Part shown: one piece after another, positions 9,241-18,353 of the stretch | How the letters are laid out: every line of letters starts with the position of its first letter | Position numbering within the stretch: position 1 is the first letter of the stretch | NCBI RefSeq assembly: GCF_009935845.1 | Contig: NZ_QWEK01000019.1 | Location: forward strand, 21,493 to 85,492 | Source of the DNA: Pseudoflavonifractor sp. 524-17 | Lineage (GTDB): Bacteria; Bacillota; Clostridia; Oscillospirales; Oscillospiraceae | Length of the DNA stretch: 64,000 nucleotides | Direction: 5' to 3' | Translations under genes and position numbers: made by a program | The notes under the pieces: model-generated | Database searches by the model: none | Told to the model about the DNA's origin: nothing | The model's input: the letters and a program-made list of their open reading frames with translations, nothing else

Positions 9241-9726
9241 TTACTCCTCTTCCAAGAGCTGTTCCATTTCCTCGTTGGTGTACAGGCGATCCGTGTGGTC
9301 GATAAAGAGGTGTCCGTCCAGATGCTCCAGCTCGTGACAGAAACAGCGGGCCACAATTTCCTCCCCTTCCGCCTCAAACCAGTTCCCCATACGGTCCTGG
9401 GCCTTTACCCGGGCCCGCATGGGCCGCTTCACCTTACCCCAGCGCCCGGGAACGCTGAGGCACCCCTCAAAGCCGTCCTGCTCCCCTCGCGTCCACACCA
9501 GCTCCGGATTCACCAGCTCCAGCATTTGGTCCTCATCATCCATCACGATTACCGCCCGGCGGAGAATACCTATCTGGGGGGCGGCCAGCCCCGCGCCGTT
9601 GGCCTTGGCCAGCGTCTCCTTCAGGTCGTCCAGCAAGTCCCACAGCCGCCGGTCAAAGTTTACTACCGGCCGGCAGACCTTCCGCAGTGCCGGGTCAGTG
9701 TCGGTTAAAATCCCTCGAATTGCCAT
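9241..9726 (-). CDS. def: Peptide deformylase
   Basis: A 161-residue metalloenzyme that removes the N-formyl group from nascent proteins. The three family motifs are present: GAGLAAPQIG near 45, EGCLSVPG near 90 with the metal-binding Cys, and HELEHLDG near 130, where HExxH gives two His ligands. It is a bacterial type 1/3-like short form. It sits between priA and fmt with minimal gaps. Confidence 0.97.
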   Translation of the reverse strand: MAIRGILTDTDPALRKVCRPVVNFDRRLWDLLDDLKETLAKANGAGLAAPQIGILRRAVIVMDDEDQMLELVNPELVWTRGEQDGFEGCLSVPGRWGKVKRPMRARVKAQDRMGNWFEAEGEEIVARCFCHELEHLDGHLFIDHTDRLYTNEEMEQLLEEE

Positions 9727-9738
9727 GAAAATATCCTC

Positions 9739-12213
9739 CTAGTCCAGTGGGTTGATGTCCGCGTGGACGGCTACTCCCCGGTTCTTTTTATCTGCCTGTG
9801 CACACCGCAACAGGTGTGCTACCAAAGCGCGCATGGTTTTGTCATTCTTTCCGCTCAAGGTCAGCCGGTAGCGGTAGCGGTTATTCACCTTTGCCACAGG
9901 TGCTGGGGCAGGACCTAAAATCTGGGTCTCATAGGGCCGGAACTCCGGCCGGCGGAGCCAGTCCTCCAGACTGCGGCGCAGGCGCATACAAGTCTGGAGC
10001 ACGGCGCTCTCCTCCGTCCCGGAGGCCGTCAGCAGAAAGAGATCTCGAAACGGGGGACAGCCCCGCAGGCGCCGCAGTTCAATCTCCTGCTCATAAAAAC
10101 CGTCGTAATTCTGGGCGGCGGCAAAGGCAATCACATCGTTTTCCGGAGTATAGGTCTGGATGACAGCCCGGCCGGTCCGGCCGCCCCGGCCTGCCCGGCC
10201 CACTACCTGGGTGAGCAAAGAGAAGGTACGCTCCGCCGCCCGGTAGTCGTCCACATACAAAGACAAGTCCGCCGCCACCACTCCTGCAAGGGTTACACCT
10301 TCAAAGTCCAGCCCCTTGGCCACCATCTGGGTGCCCACCAGAACCGGAATCTTATCCTTCTCAAACCGGGACAGCAGCGCCTCGTGGGAATGGGTAGCCG
10401 AGACGGTGTCCGCGTCCATGCGGAGGATCTCCCGGCCGGGGAAGCGGGCCTCCAGCTCCTCCTGGACTTTCTGTGTTCCCACACCCAGGAAAGTAAGGGT
10501 TCCACCGCAGTGGGGGCAGCACTCCGGCACCCGCTCTGAGTGGCCGCAATAATGGCACATCAGCCGGCCGTTGGCGGAGTGATAGGTGAGATAGACAGAA
10601 CACCGGGGACACACCGGCACTTCCCCGCACTCCCCGCAGGAGACCATCCGGCTGGCCCCCCGGCGGTTGAGAAACAGGATGCTCTGCTCCCCCCGCTCCA
10701 TGGCCTCGGCCAGGGCGTCCGCCAGCGGGCGGCTGACGGCTCCGCCGTTCCCCTCTCTCAGCTCCTGCCGGAGATCAGCAATCTCCACCTCTGGCAGACC
10801 CTGCCGGTTATACCGGTTCTTCAGTTGAAAGAGAGCATATACCCCAGTCTTGGCCAGATACATGGATTCAATGGACGGCGTCGCCGAGCCCAGCACCAAC
10901 AACGCGCCGTGCTGCCGGCAGCGGAATTTGGCCACCTCCCTGGCATGGTATTTCGGTACATTCTCCGACTTATAGCTCCCCTCCTGCTCCTCATCCAGAA
11001 TGATAATCCCCAGATTTTTTATAGGAGCAAATACCGCCGAGCGGGTACCGATGACCACATCGGCTTGTCCCGAGCGCACCCGCTTCCATTCGTCATACCG
11101 CTCTCCCGCCCGGAGCAAGCTGTGGAGCACTGCCACCCGGCTGCCGAACTGGGCGGTGAAGCTGTGGAGCATCTGGGGGGTCAAAGCGATCTCCGGTACC
11201 AATACCATAGCCCCCTGCCCCGACTTCAGCGCCTCCTCAATCAGGCGGATGTAGACCTGGGTCTTTCCGCTCCCGGTTACGCCGTACAGCAGAGCGGCGG
11301 CGGGCTCCTTCCGCCGGACCAGCTCATTCAGGCCCTCGAAAGCCGCCTGCTGCTCCTCGTTGAGTACCACCGGTTCCGCAGGAGCGGCGGACTCCGTCAC
11401 GGCCCGCCGGTAGACCTCCCGCTGCTCCAGCTCTAAAATATGGCTCTTCTCCAAAGAGCGAATGGTCTGGCCAGAGGCTCCGGTGAAATAGCATAACTCC
11501 TTCACTGAGGCCTCCCCCACGGTACACAACAGCTGCGTCACCGCATAGCGCATGGGGGCGGAGCGCCGCCGGGGGGCCACCTGGGCCAAGGCGTCCTCCG
11601 CCGGCATGGCCAGCCGGGCGACCTGCTCCACCTTGTCCCCAACGCCCCTGGACGCGCTGGTCTCCAGCACCAGAATCCCTCGCTCTGTCAGCCGGCGCAG
11701 GGCTGGGCCGGGGTCCTTGGCGCCAAACGCCGCCTTGATCTTGCCCAGCTCTACCCACTTCAGGGAGCACACCATCTCTACCACTGTCCGGGCTCCCTTT
11801 GAGCTGCCGGCGGCTTCGTAGGCCCGCTCCCGGTCCACTCCGTCGGCCAGACGGTACCGGTCCTGGAGGGAGAAATACAGCCCTGCGGGAAGCATGGCCC
11901 GTGCCGCGTCATATACCGTACAAAAATACCGTTCCCGCATCCAGAGCGCCAGACGCAGCCCCTCACTGTCCAGCACTGGGTAATCATCCAGCAACGTCAG
12001 CACAGCCTTGCACCGGGGATCTGCTGTGCTGCCGGTCTCTACCGCCAGAATCAGCCCCTCGGTCCGCCGGTTGCCTGCCCCAAAGGGCACAATCACCCGC
12101 ACGCCGGGAAGAGCCCGCGCCGCCAGCTCCGCTGGGACAGAATAGGTATAGGGTTTGTCAATGGCGTATGTAGCGGCAGAGAGGGCCACCCGCGCCAGCG
12201 TTATCTGCTCCAC
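9739..12213 (-). CDS. priA: Primosomal replication restart helicase PriA
   Basis: An 824-residue 3'-5' superfamily 2 helicase that reloads the replisome at broken forks. An N-terminal 3'BD domain and winged helix (about 1-270) precede the helicase with Walker A GVTGSGKTQ, Walker B LDEEQE, and later motifs including VGTQMVAKG and QVVGRAGRG. The zinc-binding Cys clusters (CGECGEVPVCPRC and CHYCGHSERVPECCPHC) are intact. The GTG at 12213 is preferred because GGAAGGGGG lies just before it; an upstream in-frame ATG lacks such a site. Confidence 0.96.
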   Translation of the reverse strand: MEQITLARVALSAATYAIDKPYTYSVPAELAARALPGVRVIVPFGAGNRRTEGLILAVETGSTADPRCKAVLTLLDDYPVLDSEGLRLALWMRERYFCTVYDAARAMLPAGLYFSLQDRYRLADGVDRERAYEAAGSSKGARTVVEMVCSLKWVELGKIKAAFGAKDPGPALRRLTERGILVLETSASRGVGDKVEQVARLAMPAEDALAQVAPRRRSAPMRYAVTQLLCTVGEASVKELCYFTGASGQTIRSLEKSHILELEQREVYRRAVTESAAPAEPVVLNEEQQAAFEGLNELVRRKEPAAALLYGVTGSGKTQVYIRLIEEALKSGQGAMVLVPEIALTPQMLHSFTAQFGSRVAVLHSLLRAGERYDEWKRVRSGQADVVIGTRSAVFAPIKNLGIIILDEEQEGSYKSENVPKYHAREVAKFRCRQHGALLVLGSATPSIESMYLAKTGVYALFQLKNRYNRQGLPEVEIADLRQELREGNGGAVSRPLADALAEAMERGEQSILFLNRRGASRMVSCGECGEVPVCPRCSVYLTYHSANGRLMCHYCGHSERVPECCPHCGGTLTFLGVGTQKVQEELEARFPGREILRMDADTVSATHSHEALLSRFEKDKIPVLVGTQMVAKGLDFEGVTLAGVVAADLSLYVDDYRAAERTFSLLTQVVGRAGRGGRTGRAVIQTYTPENDVIAFAAAQNYDGFYEQEIELRRLRGCPPFRDLFLLTASGTEESAVLQTCMRLRRSLEDWLRRPEFRPYETQILGPAPAPVAKVNNRYRYRLTLSGKNDKTMRALVAHLLRCAQADKKNRGVAVHADINPLD

Positions 12214-12380
12214 ATGTAGCCCCCTTCCGGCAAGGTCTGATGGATAGAAAGTCATTAGAATCTGTTGACAAGCAATTTTGCAGGAATCCTGATGGGTTTC
12301 AAGAAAAACTGGGGACGCTCAAGGGAAAAGATCCACCCTTTTGGTGTTTTGCAGGTTTTCAAACAGACGCTAGATCTCGG

Positions 12381-12422
12381 AAAAGGCAAGCGTCAGAGGC
12401 CATCCCCCTGGCGCTTGCCCTT
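12381..12422 (-). terminator. Intrinsic terminator after rpoZ
   Basis: GGCAAGCG (12385-12392) pairs with CGCTTGCC (12412-12419), extended by CAG/CTG across one mismatch. On the minus strand the stem is followed by TTTT. It ends the yicC-remA-gmk-rpoZ transcript before priA. Confidence 0.8.
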
Positions 12423-12428
12423 TCCGCT

Positions 12429-12626
12429 TTATTCCTCGGCCTGAGGGGTCACTTTCCCCTCGGCTACTTCCTTAATAGCTAGGGAGACCGGCTTCTCCTC
12501 CAGGGGGATCCCGTTTTCCTCCGCCTCATTGGCGATCTGACGGGCGCGCTGGGCTACCACATTGACCAGCATATACCGGCTGGACACCTGCTCCAGCAGC
12601 TTATTCATAGGGGGTTCCAACATCAT
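12429..12626 (-). CDS. rpoZ: RNA polymerase omega subunit
   Basis: A 65-residue omega subunit that helps assemble and stabilise RNA polymerase. The segment RYMLVNVVAQRARQIANEAEE is the conserved omega core, and the acidic C-terminal tail is typical of Firmicutes forms. Two adjacent ATG codons start it, overlapping the gmk stop. It is followed by a clear intrinsic terminator. Confidence 0.92.
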   Translation of the reverse strand: MMLEPPMNKLLEQVSSRYMLVNVVAQRARQIANEAEENGIPLEEKPVSLAIKEVAEGKVTPQAEE

Positions 12627-13282
12627 AGGGCAACAATCTCCTTTTCATTTCGCTCCAAAGCGGTATTGGGGGAAACATCGCTCACCAGGTGGATCCGGTT
12701 TCGGATCCGGCAGCTCTCCGCTGTCAAAATGGCGATAATCTCCGCCGCCGCGTCGGATACCTTGTCATTGACGACCATAAAATCGTAGTTGGGGATTTGG
12801 ACGTACTCCTCCCGTGCCTTTTGCAGCCGGTCCTGGATAACTTCCTCCTGATCGGTGGCTCTTCGGTGCAGCCGCCGGGACAGTTCCTCAAAGGTGGGGG
12901 GGATGATGAAAATCAGTACAGCTTCCGGACATTTCGCCCGCACTTTCGCAGCCCCCTGGACCTCAATGTCCAGCAGCACATCGATCCCTGCTTTCAGCTT
13001 ATCCTGGATGATTTTCAGGGAAGTGCCGTAGTAATTGCCCACATATTTGGCGTACTCCAGCAGTTCCCCCCGCTCTATCATGCCCTCGAAGGTCTCGCGG
13101 GAAACGAAATTGTAGTTTACCCCGTCGGCCTCCCCCACCCTGGGTTGCCGGGTGGTAAAGGAGACGGAGAAATAGATGTCGTCCCGCTCGCTGAGCAGCT
13201 CCGCAATCACGGTGCTCTTCCCCACCCCAGAGGGACCAGACAGGACAATGAGCTGTCCCTGGGTCTTCTTCTTTCGTATCAT
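12623..13282 (-). CDS. gmk: Guanylate kinase
   Basis: A 219-residue kinase converting GMP to GDP. The P-loop [10 protein letters not shown] is near residue 15, and the GMP-binding region holds [21 protein letters not shown]. The lid and the conserved ALVVNDK-like region ([11 protein letters not shown]) follow. It overlaps remA and rpoZ by 4 nt at each end, so the three are translationally coupled, as in many Clostridia. Confidence 0.97.
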   Translation of the reverse strand: MIRKKKTQGQLIVLSGPSGVGKSTVIAELLSERDDIYFSVSFTTRQPRVGEADGVNYNFVSRETFEGMIERGELLEYAKYVGNYYGTSLKIIQDKLKAGIDVLLDIEVQGAAKVRAKCPEAVLIFIIPPTFEELSRRLHRRATDQEEVIQDRLQKAREEYVQIPNYDFMVVNDKVSDAAAEIIAILTAESCRIRNRIHLVSDVSPNTALERNEKEIVAL

Positions 13283-13548
13283 TCCAGTTCCTCCTCCGCA
13301 GGCAAGCTGGTCTCTTTCCCGGCCAGACGGCCCGCCACAGTCTCTGGCTGAAGCGCGGACAGGATAATGTGATCGCTGTCCATCACCAGCACTGCCTTCG
13401 TGCGCCGGCCATATGTGGCGTCAATGAGACGCCCCCTCTCCTTTGCCTCCTGCACCATTCGCTTAATAGGGGCGGAATCGGGTCCCACAATAGCCATCAG
13501 CCGGCCGGCGGACACCATATTGCCAAAGCCAATGTTAATAAGCTTCAT
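13279..13548 (-). CDS. remA: RemA-family regulatory DNA-binding protein
   Basis: An 89-residue RemA/DUF370 protein. The start [12 protein letters not shown], the stretch [13 protein letters not shown] and [17 protein letters not shown] are the family core. RemA forms an oligomeric ring and activates matrix and osmoprotection genes in Bacillus; its targets in Clostridia are less clear. It lies between yicC and gmk, the conserved position. Confidence 0.95.
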   Translation of the reverse strand: MKLINIGFGNMVSAGRLMAIVGPDSAPIKRMVQEAKERGRLIDATYGRRTKAVLVMDSDHIILSALQPETVAGRLAGKETSLPAEEELE

Positions 13549-13563
13549 GCGCCCGCCCCCAAA

Positions 13564-14442
13564 TCACTCAATATTTTGAACCTGCTCCCGGATCTTCTCA
13601 ATCTCCGCCTTGATATCCACCACATAGCGGGCGGTCTCAATGTCGCTGCACTTAGAGCCAATGGTATTGGCCTCCCGGTTGAACTCCTGGATGAGAAAGT
13701 CCAGCTTGCGGCCGATGGGTCCGTCTCCCGCCAGCATCTCCTCCAGCTGGGACAGGTGGCTGCGCAGACGGACGGTCTCCTCGTCCACCGCCACCTTGTC
13801 GGCAAACAGGGCCGCCTCCGTCAAAATGCGGCTCTCATCCAGCTGGGTATTTTGGAGCACCTCAGTCATCTTGGCCGCCAGCCGGGCCCGGTAGTCGGCC
13901 ACAATGCCGGGGGCACGGGCCTCCACCTTGCCAGTAAGGACAGCAATCGTCTCAGCCCGGCTGTGAATGTCCGCCGCCAGCTTCTCCCCCTCCCGGACGC
14001 GCATGGCGTCAAAGTCGGACAGGGCCAGCTCCAGCACCTGGGTAATTCCGGCGGCGATGGCCTCCTGGTCCACCTGATTCTTCTCCACCAGAAAGATATC
14101 CGGAAACCGTGCTAGGGCGACGGTGGAGATGTCGTCCTTTAGGCCATACCGATCCCGCAGGGAGCACAGCGCCTGATAATACCCGTCGGCCATAAGCTCG
14201 TTGACCGAGATGCTCACATCCCCCTGCGCAGACGGGCCAATGGTGATAAACACATCAACCTTGCCCCGGGAAATGCATTTTTGCACCATTCCCTTTACTC
14301 TGTCCTCCGCGAACATATAGATGCGGGGCAGCTTGACGGTGCAGTCCAGATAGCGGTTGTTGACAGCGCGCAGCTCTATGGTGATGGTCCGTCCCTGAAC
14401 CACCGCCTCTCCCCTGCCGTAGCCAGTCATGCTTTTGATCAA
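13564..14442 (-). CDS. yicC: YicC-family endoribonuclease
   Basis: A 292-residue YicC protein. The family start MIKSMTGYGRGE and the end region with EANTIGSKCSDIE are both present; the latter belongs to the C-terminal DUF1732 part with putative acidic metal ligands. YicC proteins cleave RNA and affect sRNA turnover in E. coli and B. subtilis. It is the first gene of the yicC-remA-gmk-rpoZ transcript, behind a sigma-A-like promoter. Confidence 0.94.
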   Translation of the reverse strand: MIKSMTGYGRGEAVVQGRTITIELRAVNNRYLDCTVKLPRIYMFAEDRVKGMVQKCISRGKVDVFITIGPSAQGDVSISVNELMADGYYQALCSLRDRYGLKDDISTVALARFPDIFLVEKNQVDQEAIAAGITQVLELALSDFDAMRVREGEKLAADIHSRAETIAVLTGKVEARAPGIVADYRARLAAKMTEVLQNTQLDESRILTEAALFADKVAVDEETVRLRSHLSQLEEMLAGDGPIGRKLDFLIQEFNREANTIGSKCSDIETARYVVDIKAEIEKIREQVQNIE

Positions 14443-14495
14443 AGGGCCTCCCTCGCTTCTCTCTTAGAAATCAATCGGTAAAATGATATTATATT

Positions 14496-14524
14496 ATTAT
14501 AACAGACTTTCTCCCGCTTGAAAA
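14496..14524 (-). promoter_or_regulatory. Sigma-A-like promoter of yicC operon
   Basis: On the minus strand TATAAT (14496-14501) is preceded by a weak -35 TTTTCA (14519-14524) with a 17-nt spacer. It sits about 55 nt upstream of the yicC start. The -10 is perfect and the -35 poor. Confidence 0.6.
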
Positions 14525-14552
14525 GACTTTCTCTCTCTTTTTTCCAGGTCTC

Positions 14553-15074
14553 TCAGTCCACCAGATGCTGAATTTTTACCAGATAGAGGGCAATCAGCCG
14601 GGATAATCCGATGTCATACACCGCGAACATCACATTTCCCACCAGATAGATCAGGGGCATCTCATCCAGCACAGGGGGCAGGCAGGTCAGGAACAGCCCC
14701 CGAAACCCGAACCAGAGCACACTCAGCGCGCCGTTAAAAAAGGCTGCCTTGCACAATAACTCCATCCAGAGACGGCCAGTACGCTCTCCCATGGCTTTTA
14801 TTATAGGGTACAGCCCGAACAGCACTACATAGAGCATCACGCCGCTTTTCTCCGGCACAATGATACCGCCCAGCAGGCCGGCTGCCCCATAGCAGAAGAA
14901 GCCGGCGCCCATGCCGCCGGATAAAATGGCCGCAGCCACAGGCAGGCCGGCTACGGCAGCCACTCCCAGCCGCCCTATGGGCACCAGCGCCGTGCCGTAC
15001 AAAATAGCCAGAGACAGGCCAGCCATCAGCCCGGGCCGGGCCAGCCTTTGGCCCATGGAGCGGGGACATTTCAT
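14553..15074 (-). CDS. Small polytopic membrane protein of unknown function
   Basis: A 173-residue protein with five to six hydrophobic helices and a basic, Cys-containing N-terminus. I do not recognise a catalytic motif. Gly/Ala-rich packing in the first helices (AGLSLAILYGTALVPIGRLG, about 16-36) resembles small-molecule permease components or ECF-type S-subunits, but nothing settles this. It starts 3 nt after the J-domain gene stop, so the two are probably cotranscribed. Confidence 0.7.
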   Translation of the reverse strand: MKCPRSMGQRLARPGLMAGLSLAILYGTALVPIGRLGVAAVAGLPVAAAILSGGMGAGFFCYGAAGLLGGIIVPEKSGVMLYVVLFGLYPIIKAMGERTGRLWMELLCKAAFFNGALSVLWFGFRGLFLTCLPPVLDEMPLIYLVGNVMFAVYDIGLSRLIALYLVKIQHLVD

Positions 15075-15077
15075 CGC

Positions 15078-15662
15078 TCAATATCCCCCGCAGCAACTGC
15101 AAAGGCAGTTGGCGCACATCAGGCTGGTACAGCAGTCGCAGGTGGAGGGGGCGTATCCATAGGTGCGGAAGGGCTGACCTCCGCTGTGCATCATGGCCAG
15201 GGCCTGCCGGTATTCTCCATTGGATGGGTCCATCCGGCAGGCCGTCTGAAAATACTGGGTGGCCTCTTCCAGCCAGCCCTTGCGGTAGGCAACGCTGCCC
15301 ATAAGAAAATGCCACTCCCCATCCTGGGCGGACGCCCCCCGCAGCAGATGCTCCGCCCGGCCCAGATCTCCCAGATTGATGGCCTGACGGACCTGCTGAT
15401 AGGTGCTTCCTGAATAGCCACTCTGACGCTGCCCCGTGCTCTGAGCGCTATTCTGATAGCTTCGTTGTCCCTTGGTACGCTGCTTTACAATGAGGTCGTA
15501 CGCCTCATTGATCGCCTTCATCTTCTCCTCCGCCAGATCAGCCAGGGGGTTGTTCTGATAGTTATCCGGGTGGTACTTCCGAGCCAGCTCCCGATAGGCG
15601 TGTTTTACCTCATCGTCACTCGCGCCGGGGTTGACGCCCAAAACCTGATAGGGATCTGTCAT
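15078..15662 (-). CDS. J-domain protein with cysteine-rich tail
   Basis: A 194-residue protein with an N-terminal J domain (about 1-65, HPD in KYHPDN). J domains stimulate Hsp70/DnaK ATPase. A linker rich in Gln and Ser follows, then a TPR-like helical part (about 100-165), and a tail dense in Cys ([20 protein letters not shown]) that could bind metal. It lacks the DnaJ G/F and zinc-finger domains, so it is a specialised cochaperone and not DnaJ itself. Similar proteins are common in Clostridia near DUF5685 genes. Confidence 0.85.
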   Translation of the reverse strand: MTDPYQVLGVNPGASDDEVKHAYRELARKYHPDNYQNNPLADLAEEKMKAINEAYDLIVKQRTKGQRSYQNSAQSTGQRQSGYSGSTYQQVRQAINLGDLGRAEHLLRGASAQDGEWHFLMGSVAYRKGWLEEATQYFQTACRMDPSNGEYRQALAMMHSGGQPFRTYGYAPSTCDCCTSLMCANCLCSCCGGY

Positions 15663-15699
15663 ATATCCATTCTCCTATGTTTGTATCCGTTTTCTTCGT

Positions 15700-16581
15700 T
15701 TAATGCCAGTTCTCAGTCCCGAAACACCGGACAGGCGCAAGCTTCCGTCCGTTGAATATGGCGTTCTGAACAGCCGGCAGGCCCGCAGTCAGGATATTTT
15801 CCACCACCCCCTGCCAGCCGCCCAGATCCAAGAGAGCCAGGGCACTGCCTGCAAGCCGGAGGGAGTGCCGCAGCGTGGCCGCCACCTCCTCCCGATGACC
15901 CTCCGGCCCGTCGGGAAAGCGGACCAGCAGCGGGTTATAATTCCCCTGGGTCCGGTCGTCCTCCAGATCATCCCAAGCATCAATCAGGTAGATCCAGCGG
16001 CCCACATGGTAGAGAAGCTGGCCCACAGCCCGATCCTGCCTTGGGTTCCCTGTGGCGGGCGCCGCTGCCTGCAACATACAGGCAAAAGGGTCGGCGCTCT
16101 GGTCCAGAGACGCACAGTTTTCCATCTCCAGCGCCCGAAGCTGTCCCAGACATTCCCGCACTGTTTGGGCGTAGGCAGGACAGGTCCGCTCCGCCCGCCG
16201 GTAGGCCGGGGATATAACCAACGCCGCGATTCGAGCCCACTGCCGCTTCCAAAAACCCTCGTCCGCCACACTGTCCCGCAGCTTCCAATAGGCTAGGATG
16301 ACACTCTCGTCCGCTGCCGTGTCCATCCCTGGGGCCGGGCTGATACAGGGCTTCTTTCTGCACCATAGCCGGGCGGGACAGCGGCACTTTCCCAGCTCCG
16401 GCCTAGGCGTCGGGGGCAACAGCAGCATGGCCAGCAGCGTAAAATCGTAGCTGAGAAACATCCGTGCCGGTAAGCCGTGCCGGCGGCCGATGGTATCACA
16501 CAGGCCGCAGTAGGCGGCCCGATAGCCCTCCCACTCCCAGATCTTCATGTCCCGGTGGAAGGGGCGCACATAGCCGAACAA
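15700..16581 (-). CDS. DUF5685-like protein
   Basis: A 293-residue helical protein of unknown function. Its N-terminus FGYVRPF...YRAAYCGLCDTIGRRHG and later CRCPARLWCRKKPC resemble the DUF5685 family of Clostridia, with paired Cys that may bind metal. The Asp-rich region DAWDDLEDD near 230 recalls metal-diphosphate-binding motifs of all-helical enzymes, but no function is proven. TTG at 16581 is chosen because GGAG lies 7 nt upstream and the family normally begins MFGY; it overlaps the stop of the RseC-like gene. Confidence 0.75.
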   Translation of the reverse strand: MFGYVRPFHRDMKIWEWEGYRAAYCGLCDTIGRRHGLPARMFLSYDFTLLAMLLLPPTPRPELGKCRCPARLWCRKKPCISPAPGMDTAADESVILAYWKLRDSVADEGFWKRQWARIAALVISPAYRRAERTCPAYAQTVRECLGQLRALEMENCASLDQSADPFACMLQAAAPATGNPRQDRAVGQLLYHVGRWIYLIDAWDDLEDDRTQGNYNPLLVRFPDGPEGHREEVAATLRHSLRLAGSALALLDLGGWQGVVENILTAGLPAVQNAIFNGRKLAPVRCFGTENWH

Positions 16582-16582
16582 C

Positions 16583-17008
16583 TCAGGGCTCCACAATGGC
16601 GGTAATATGGAAAGAGGTCATACGCCGGCGCTTTACCACGCCGTTAATGACCACAGCTCCCGCCATCCCAAGACAAAACCCAAAAACACCCGCCGCGGCC
16701 GCCGCTCCCTCGCTACGGAACAGATGCTGCCCCGCAAAATAGAGCAGGAAAAAGAGAGCCATCGGAACCAGATAGACTATCGCCGCAATGGAGATCACCT
16801 GGCCGGTGGCGCTCTCCACCTGCACCAGATCTCCCGGCTGGGCCCAAAGCGGATTCTCCGCTCTGGCAGTTACCTCGTTTTGCACCAGCATCTCGCTGCA
16901 GCCGCCGCCGCACTTGGTGCAGTCGTGCCCGCAGGCTGATTTCCGCTGGACGGCAATTTCCGCCAGTCCATCTCCCAGCAGCCGCGTCACTCTCGCAATT
17001 TGTACCAT
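16583..17008 (-). CDS. SoxR-reducing/RseC-family membrane protein
   Basis: A 141-residue RseC/MucC-like protein with Cys pairs (CGHDCTKCGGGC near 25-35) and two membrane helices near 78-98 and 108-125. Family members sit with Rnf-type redox complexes or tune SoxR/RseC signalling. No Rnf genes are visible here, so the partner is unknown. It directly precedes the DUF5685-like gene, with stop and start nearly touching. Confidence 0.85.
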   Translation of the reverse strand: MVQIARVTRLLGDGLAEIAVQRKSACGHDCTKCGGGCSEMLVQNEVTARAENPLWAQPGDLVQVESATGQVISIAAIVYLVPMALFFLLYFAGQHLFRSEGAAAAAGVFGFCLGMAGAVVINGVVKRRRMTSFHITAIVEP

Positions 17009-17080
17009 AATACCTCCAAATCAGAACATTTAGAGTCAGTTTACTGGCCAGCGCCTAGACACGGCCAAAAAGGTGCCATT

Positions 17081-17111
17081 ATGGGACGGACGCAGCATAC
17101 GTCCGTCCCAT
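17081..17111 (-). terminator. Hairpin terminator after cdaR
   Basis: A perfect 12-bp inverted repeat, ATGGGACGGACG (17081-17092) and CGTCCGTCCCAT (17100-17111), with a 7-nt loop. On the minus strand it is followed at short distance by a CTTTTTGG run. It lies immediately after the cdaR stop. Confidence 0.65.
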
Positions 17112-17117
17112 AGACGG

Positions 17118-18353
17118 TCACTCCCGTTTGATATTGACGACGATTCGATAGCTTGTCCCTACCACGCCTACATTGTCCTCACCATTCAGATCGACCTCTA
17201 CCGGGATAGTCTGGCTCCCCATAACGACGTCTGACAGGTCAGCCCGAATGCGCAGCTGAGAGGGCAGGACCCGCCCTACCGCGTCGGCCTCGCCCCGTAT
17301 CTCTACCTGCACGGACTGGGTCATGGCCTCAACGGCACAGCCCTCCGGCCGGTTGAAGAATTGGATCTCATCCACTCCCACCTCCAGGCTGCGGGTGGTC
17401 AGACCGTCAATCTTTACCTTGACCTTTGCCTCAGTGATACCGCTGACATTCTCTACCTTATTGCTCACCGGAATGGGCAACGACAGGCTCTCCTCATCAT
17501 AGATTGTCTGAAGGTCAATCTCCCCCAGATTAATTTTATCAATCCGGGCCAGATCTTCCTCACTGCCGGACAGCGTGATGTGAGACGGCTCAATTTTGAT
17601 CTCCGCGTTCTCACGGGCGGCACCGCCGCCGCTGACCACATCCACCGTCAGCTCTACTTCCTTCAGCTTAACCACGGGAAGGGTCACCTGCACCGTATCC
17701 ACATCCATCTCCAGGTTTAGCTTTTCGGCGTCCAATACCTCGCCGTTGCTGCCAATCAGCTCAAAGGACATATTATCCGTAAAGCTCTCCTTTATGGCCC
17801 CAGCCCCGTTGACCGTAACCAGAGCATATTCCACCTGGTTGACCAGCTCCTCCTGGCCGCTTACGGTTACGGTTCCCGGCGCAATGGAGAATTCTCCCAG
17901 TTGGAATCCCTCCGCCACGTCTCCGTTGAACTGCCCTCTTATCTCCACTGGCCGTTCAATCCGGCGAGCCACCACATATTGTACGCTCTGTTCCGAGCCA
18001 ATGGTGCTCACACTGCTGCTGGAAACCGGATAGTTAATCTTATACCCTGTATTATAGGGGCCGGGGGCCGTCACATTGGACACGTCCACACTAATGCTGA
18101 TGGTATCCCGGCTCAGTTTTCCCGCCGTACGCCAGTTGGTCCGCACGTTGAGCGTAACGGTCTGCTCTGCGCCCTCGGTAATCAGCAGTCCCCGTTCCTC
18201 CAGCCGCTCCAGACCAGTAAAGGTCACTGGAATATTTCGTATAGTCAAGTCCATGTCCTGATTGCGTTCGTTGCTTACATAAAGCCAAAGCACCACCGCC
18301 GCCAGCAGCGCCAGGATCATATAGAGCCATTTATGTTCCCGTCTCTTCTCCAT
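17118..18353 (-). CDS. cdaR: CdaR (YbbR) regulator of diadenylate cyclase
   Basis: A 411-residue protein with one N-terminal membrane helix (LYMILALLAAVVLWLYV, about 10-26) and several tandem YbbR beta-domains on the outer side. CdaR binds CdaA and modulates c-di-AMP synthesis in Firmicutes. It overlaps the cdaA 3' end by 23 nt, the normal arrangement, though no glmM follows in this window. Confidence 0.93.
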   Translation of the reverse strand: MEKRREHKWLYMILALLAAVVLWLYVSNERNQDMDLTIRNIPVTFTGLERLEERGLLITEGAEQTVTLNVRTNWRTAGKLSRDTISISVDVSNVTAPGPYNTGYKINYPVSSSSVSTIGSEQSVQYVVARRIERPVEIRGQFNGDVAEGFQLGEFSIAPGTVTVSGQEELVNQVEYALVTVNGAGAIKESFTDNMSFELIGSNGEVLDAEKLNLEMDVDTVQVTLPVVKLKEVELTVDVVSGGGAARENAEIKIEPSHITLSGSEEDLARIDKINLGEIDLQTIYDEESLSLPIPVSNKVENVSGITEAKVKVKIDGLTTRSLEVGVDEIQFFNRPEGCAVEAMTQSVQVEIRGEADAVGRVLPSQLRIRADLSDVVMGSQTIPVEVDLNGEDNVGVVGTSYRIVVNIKRE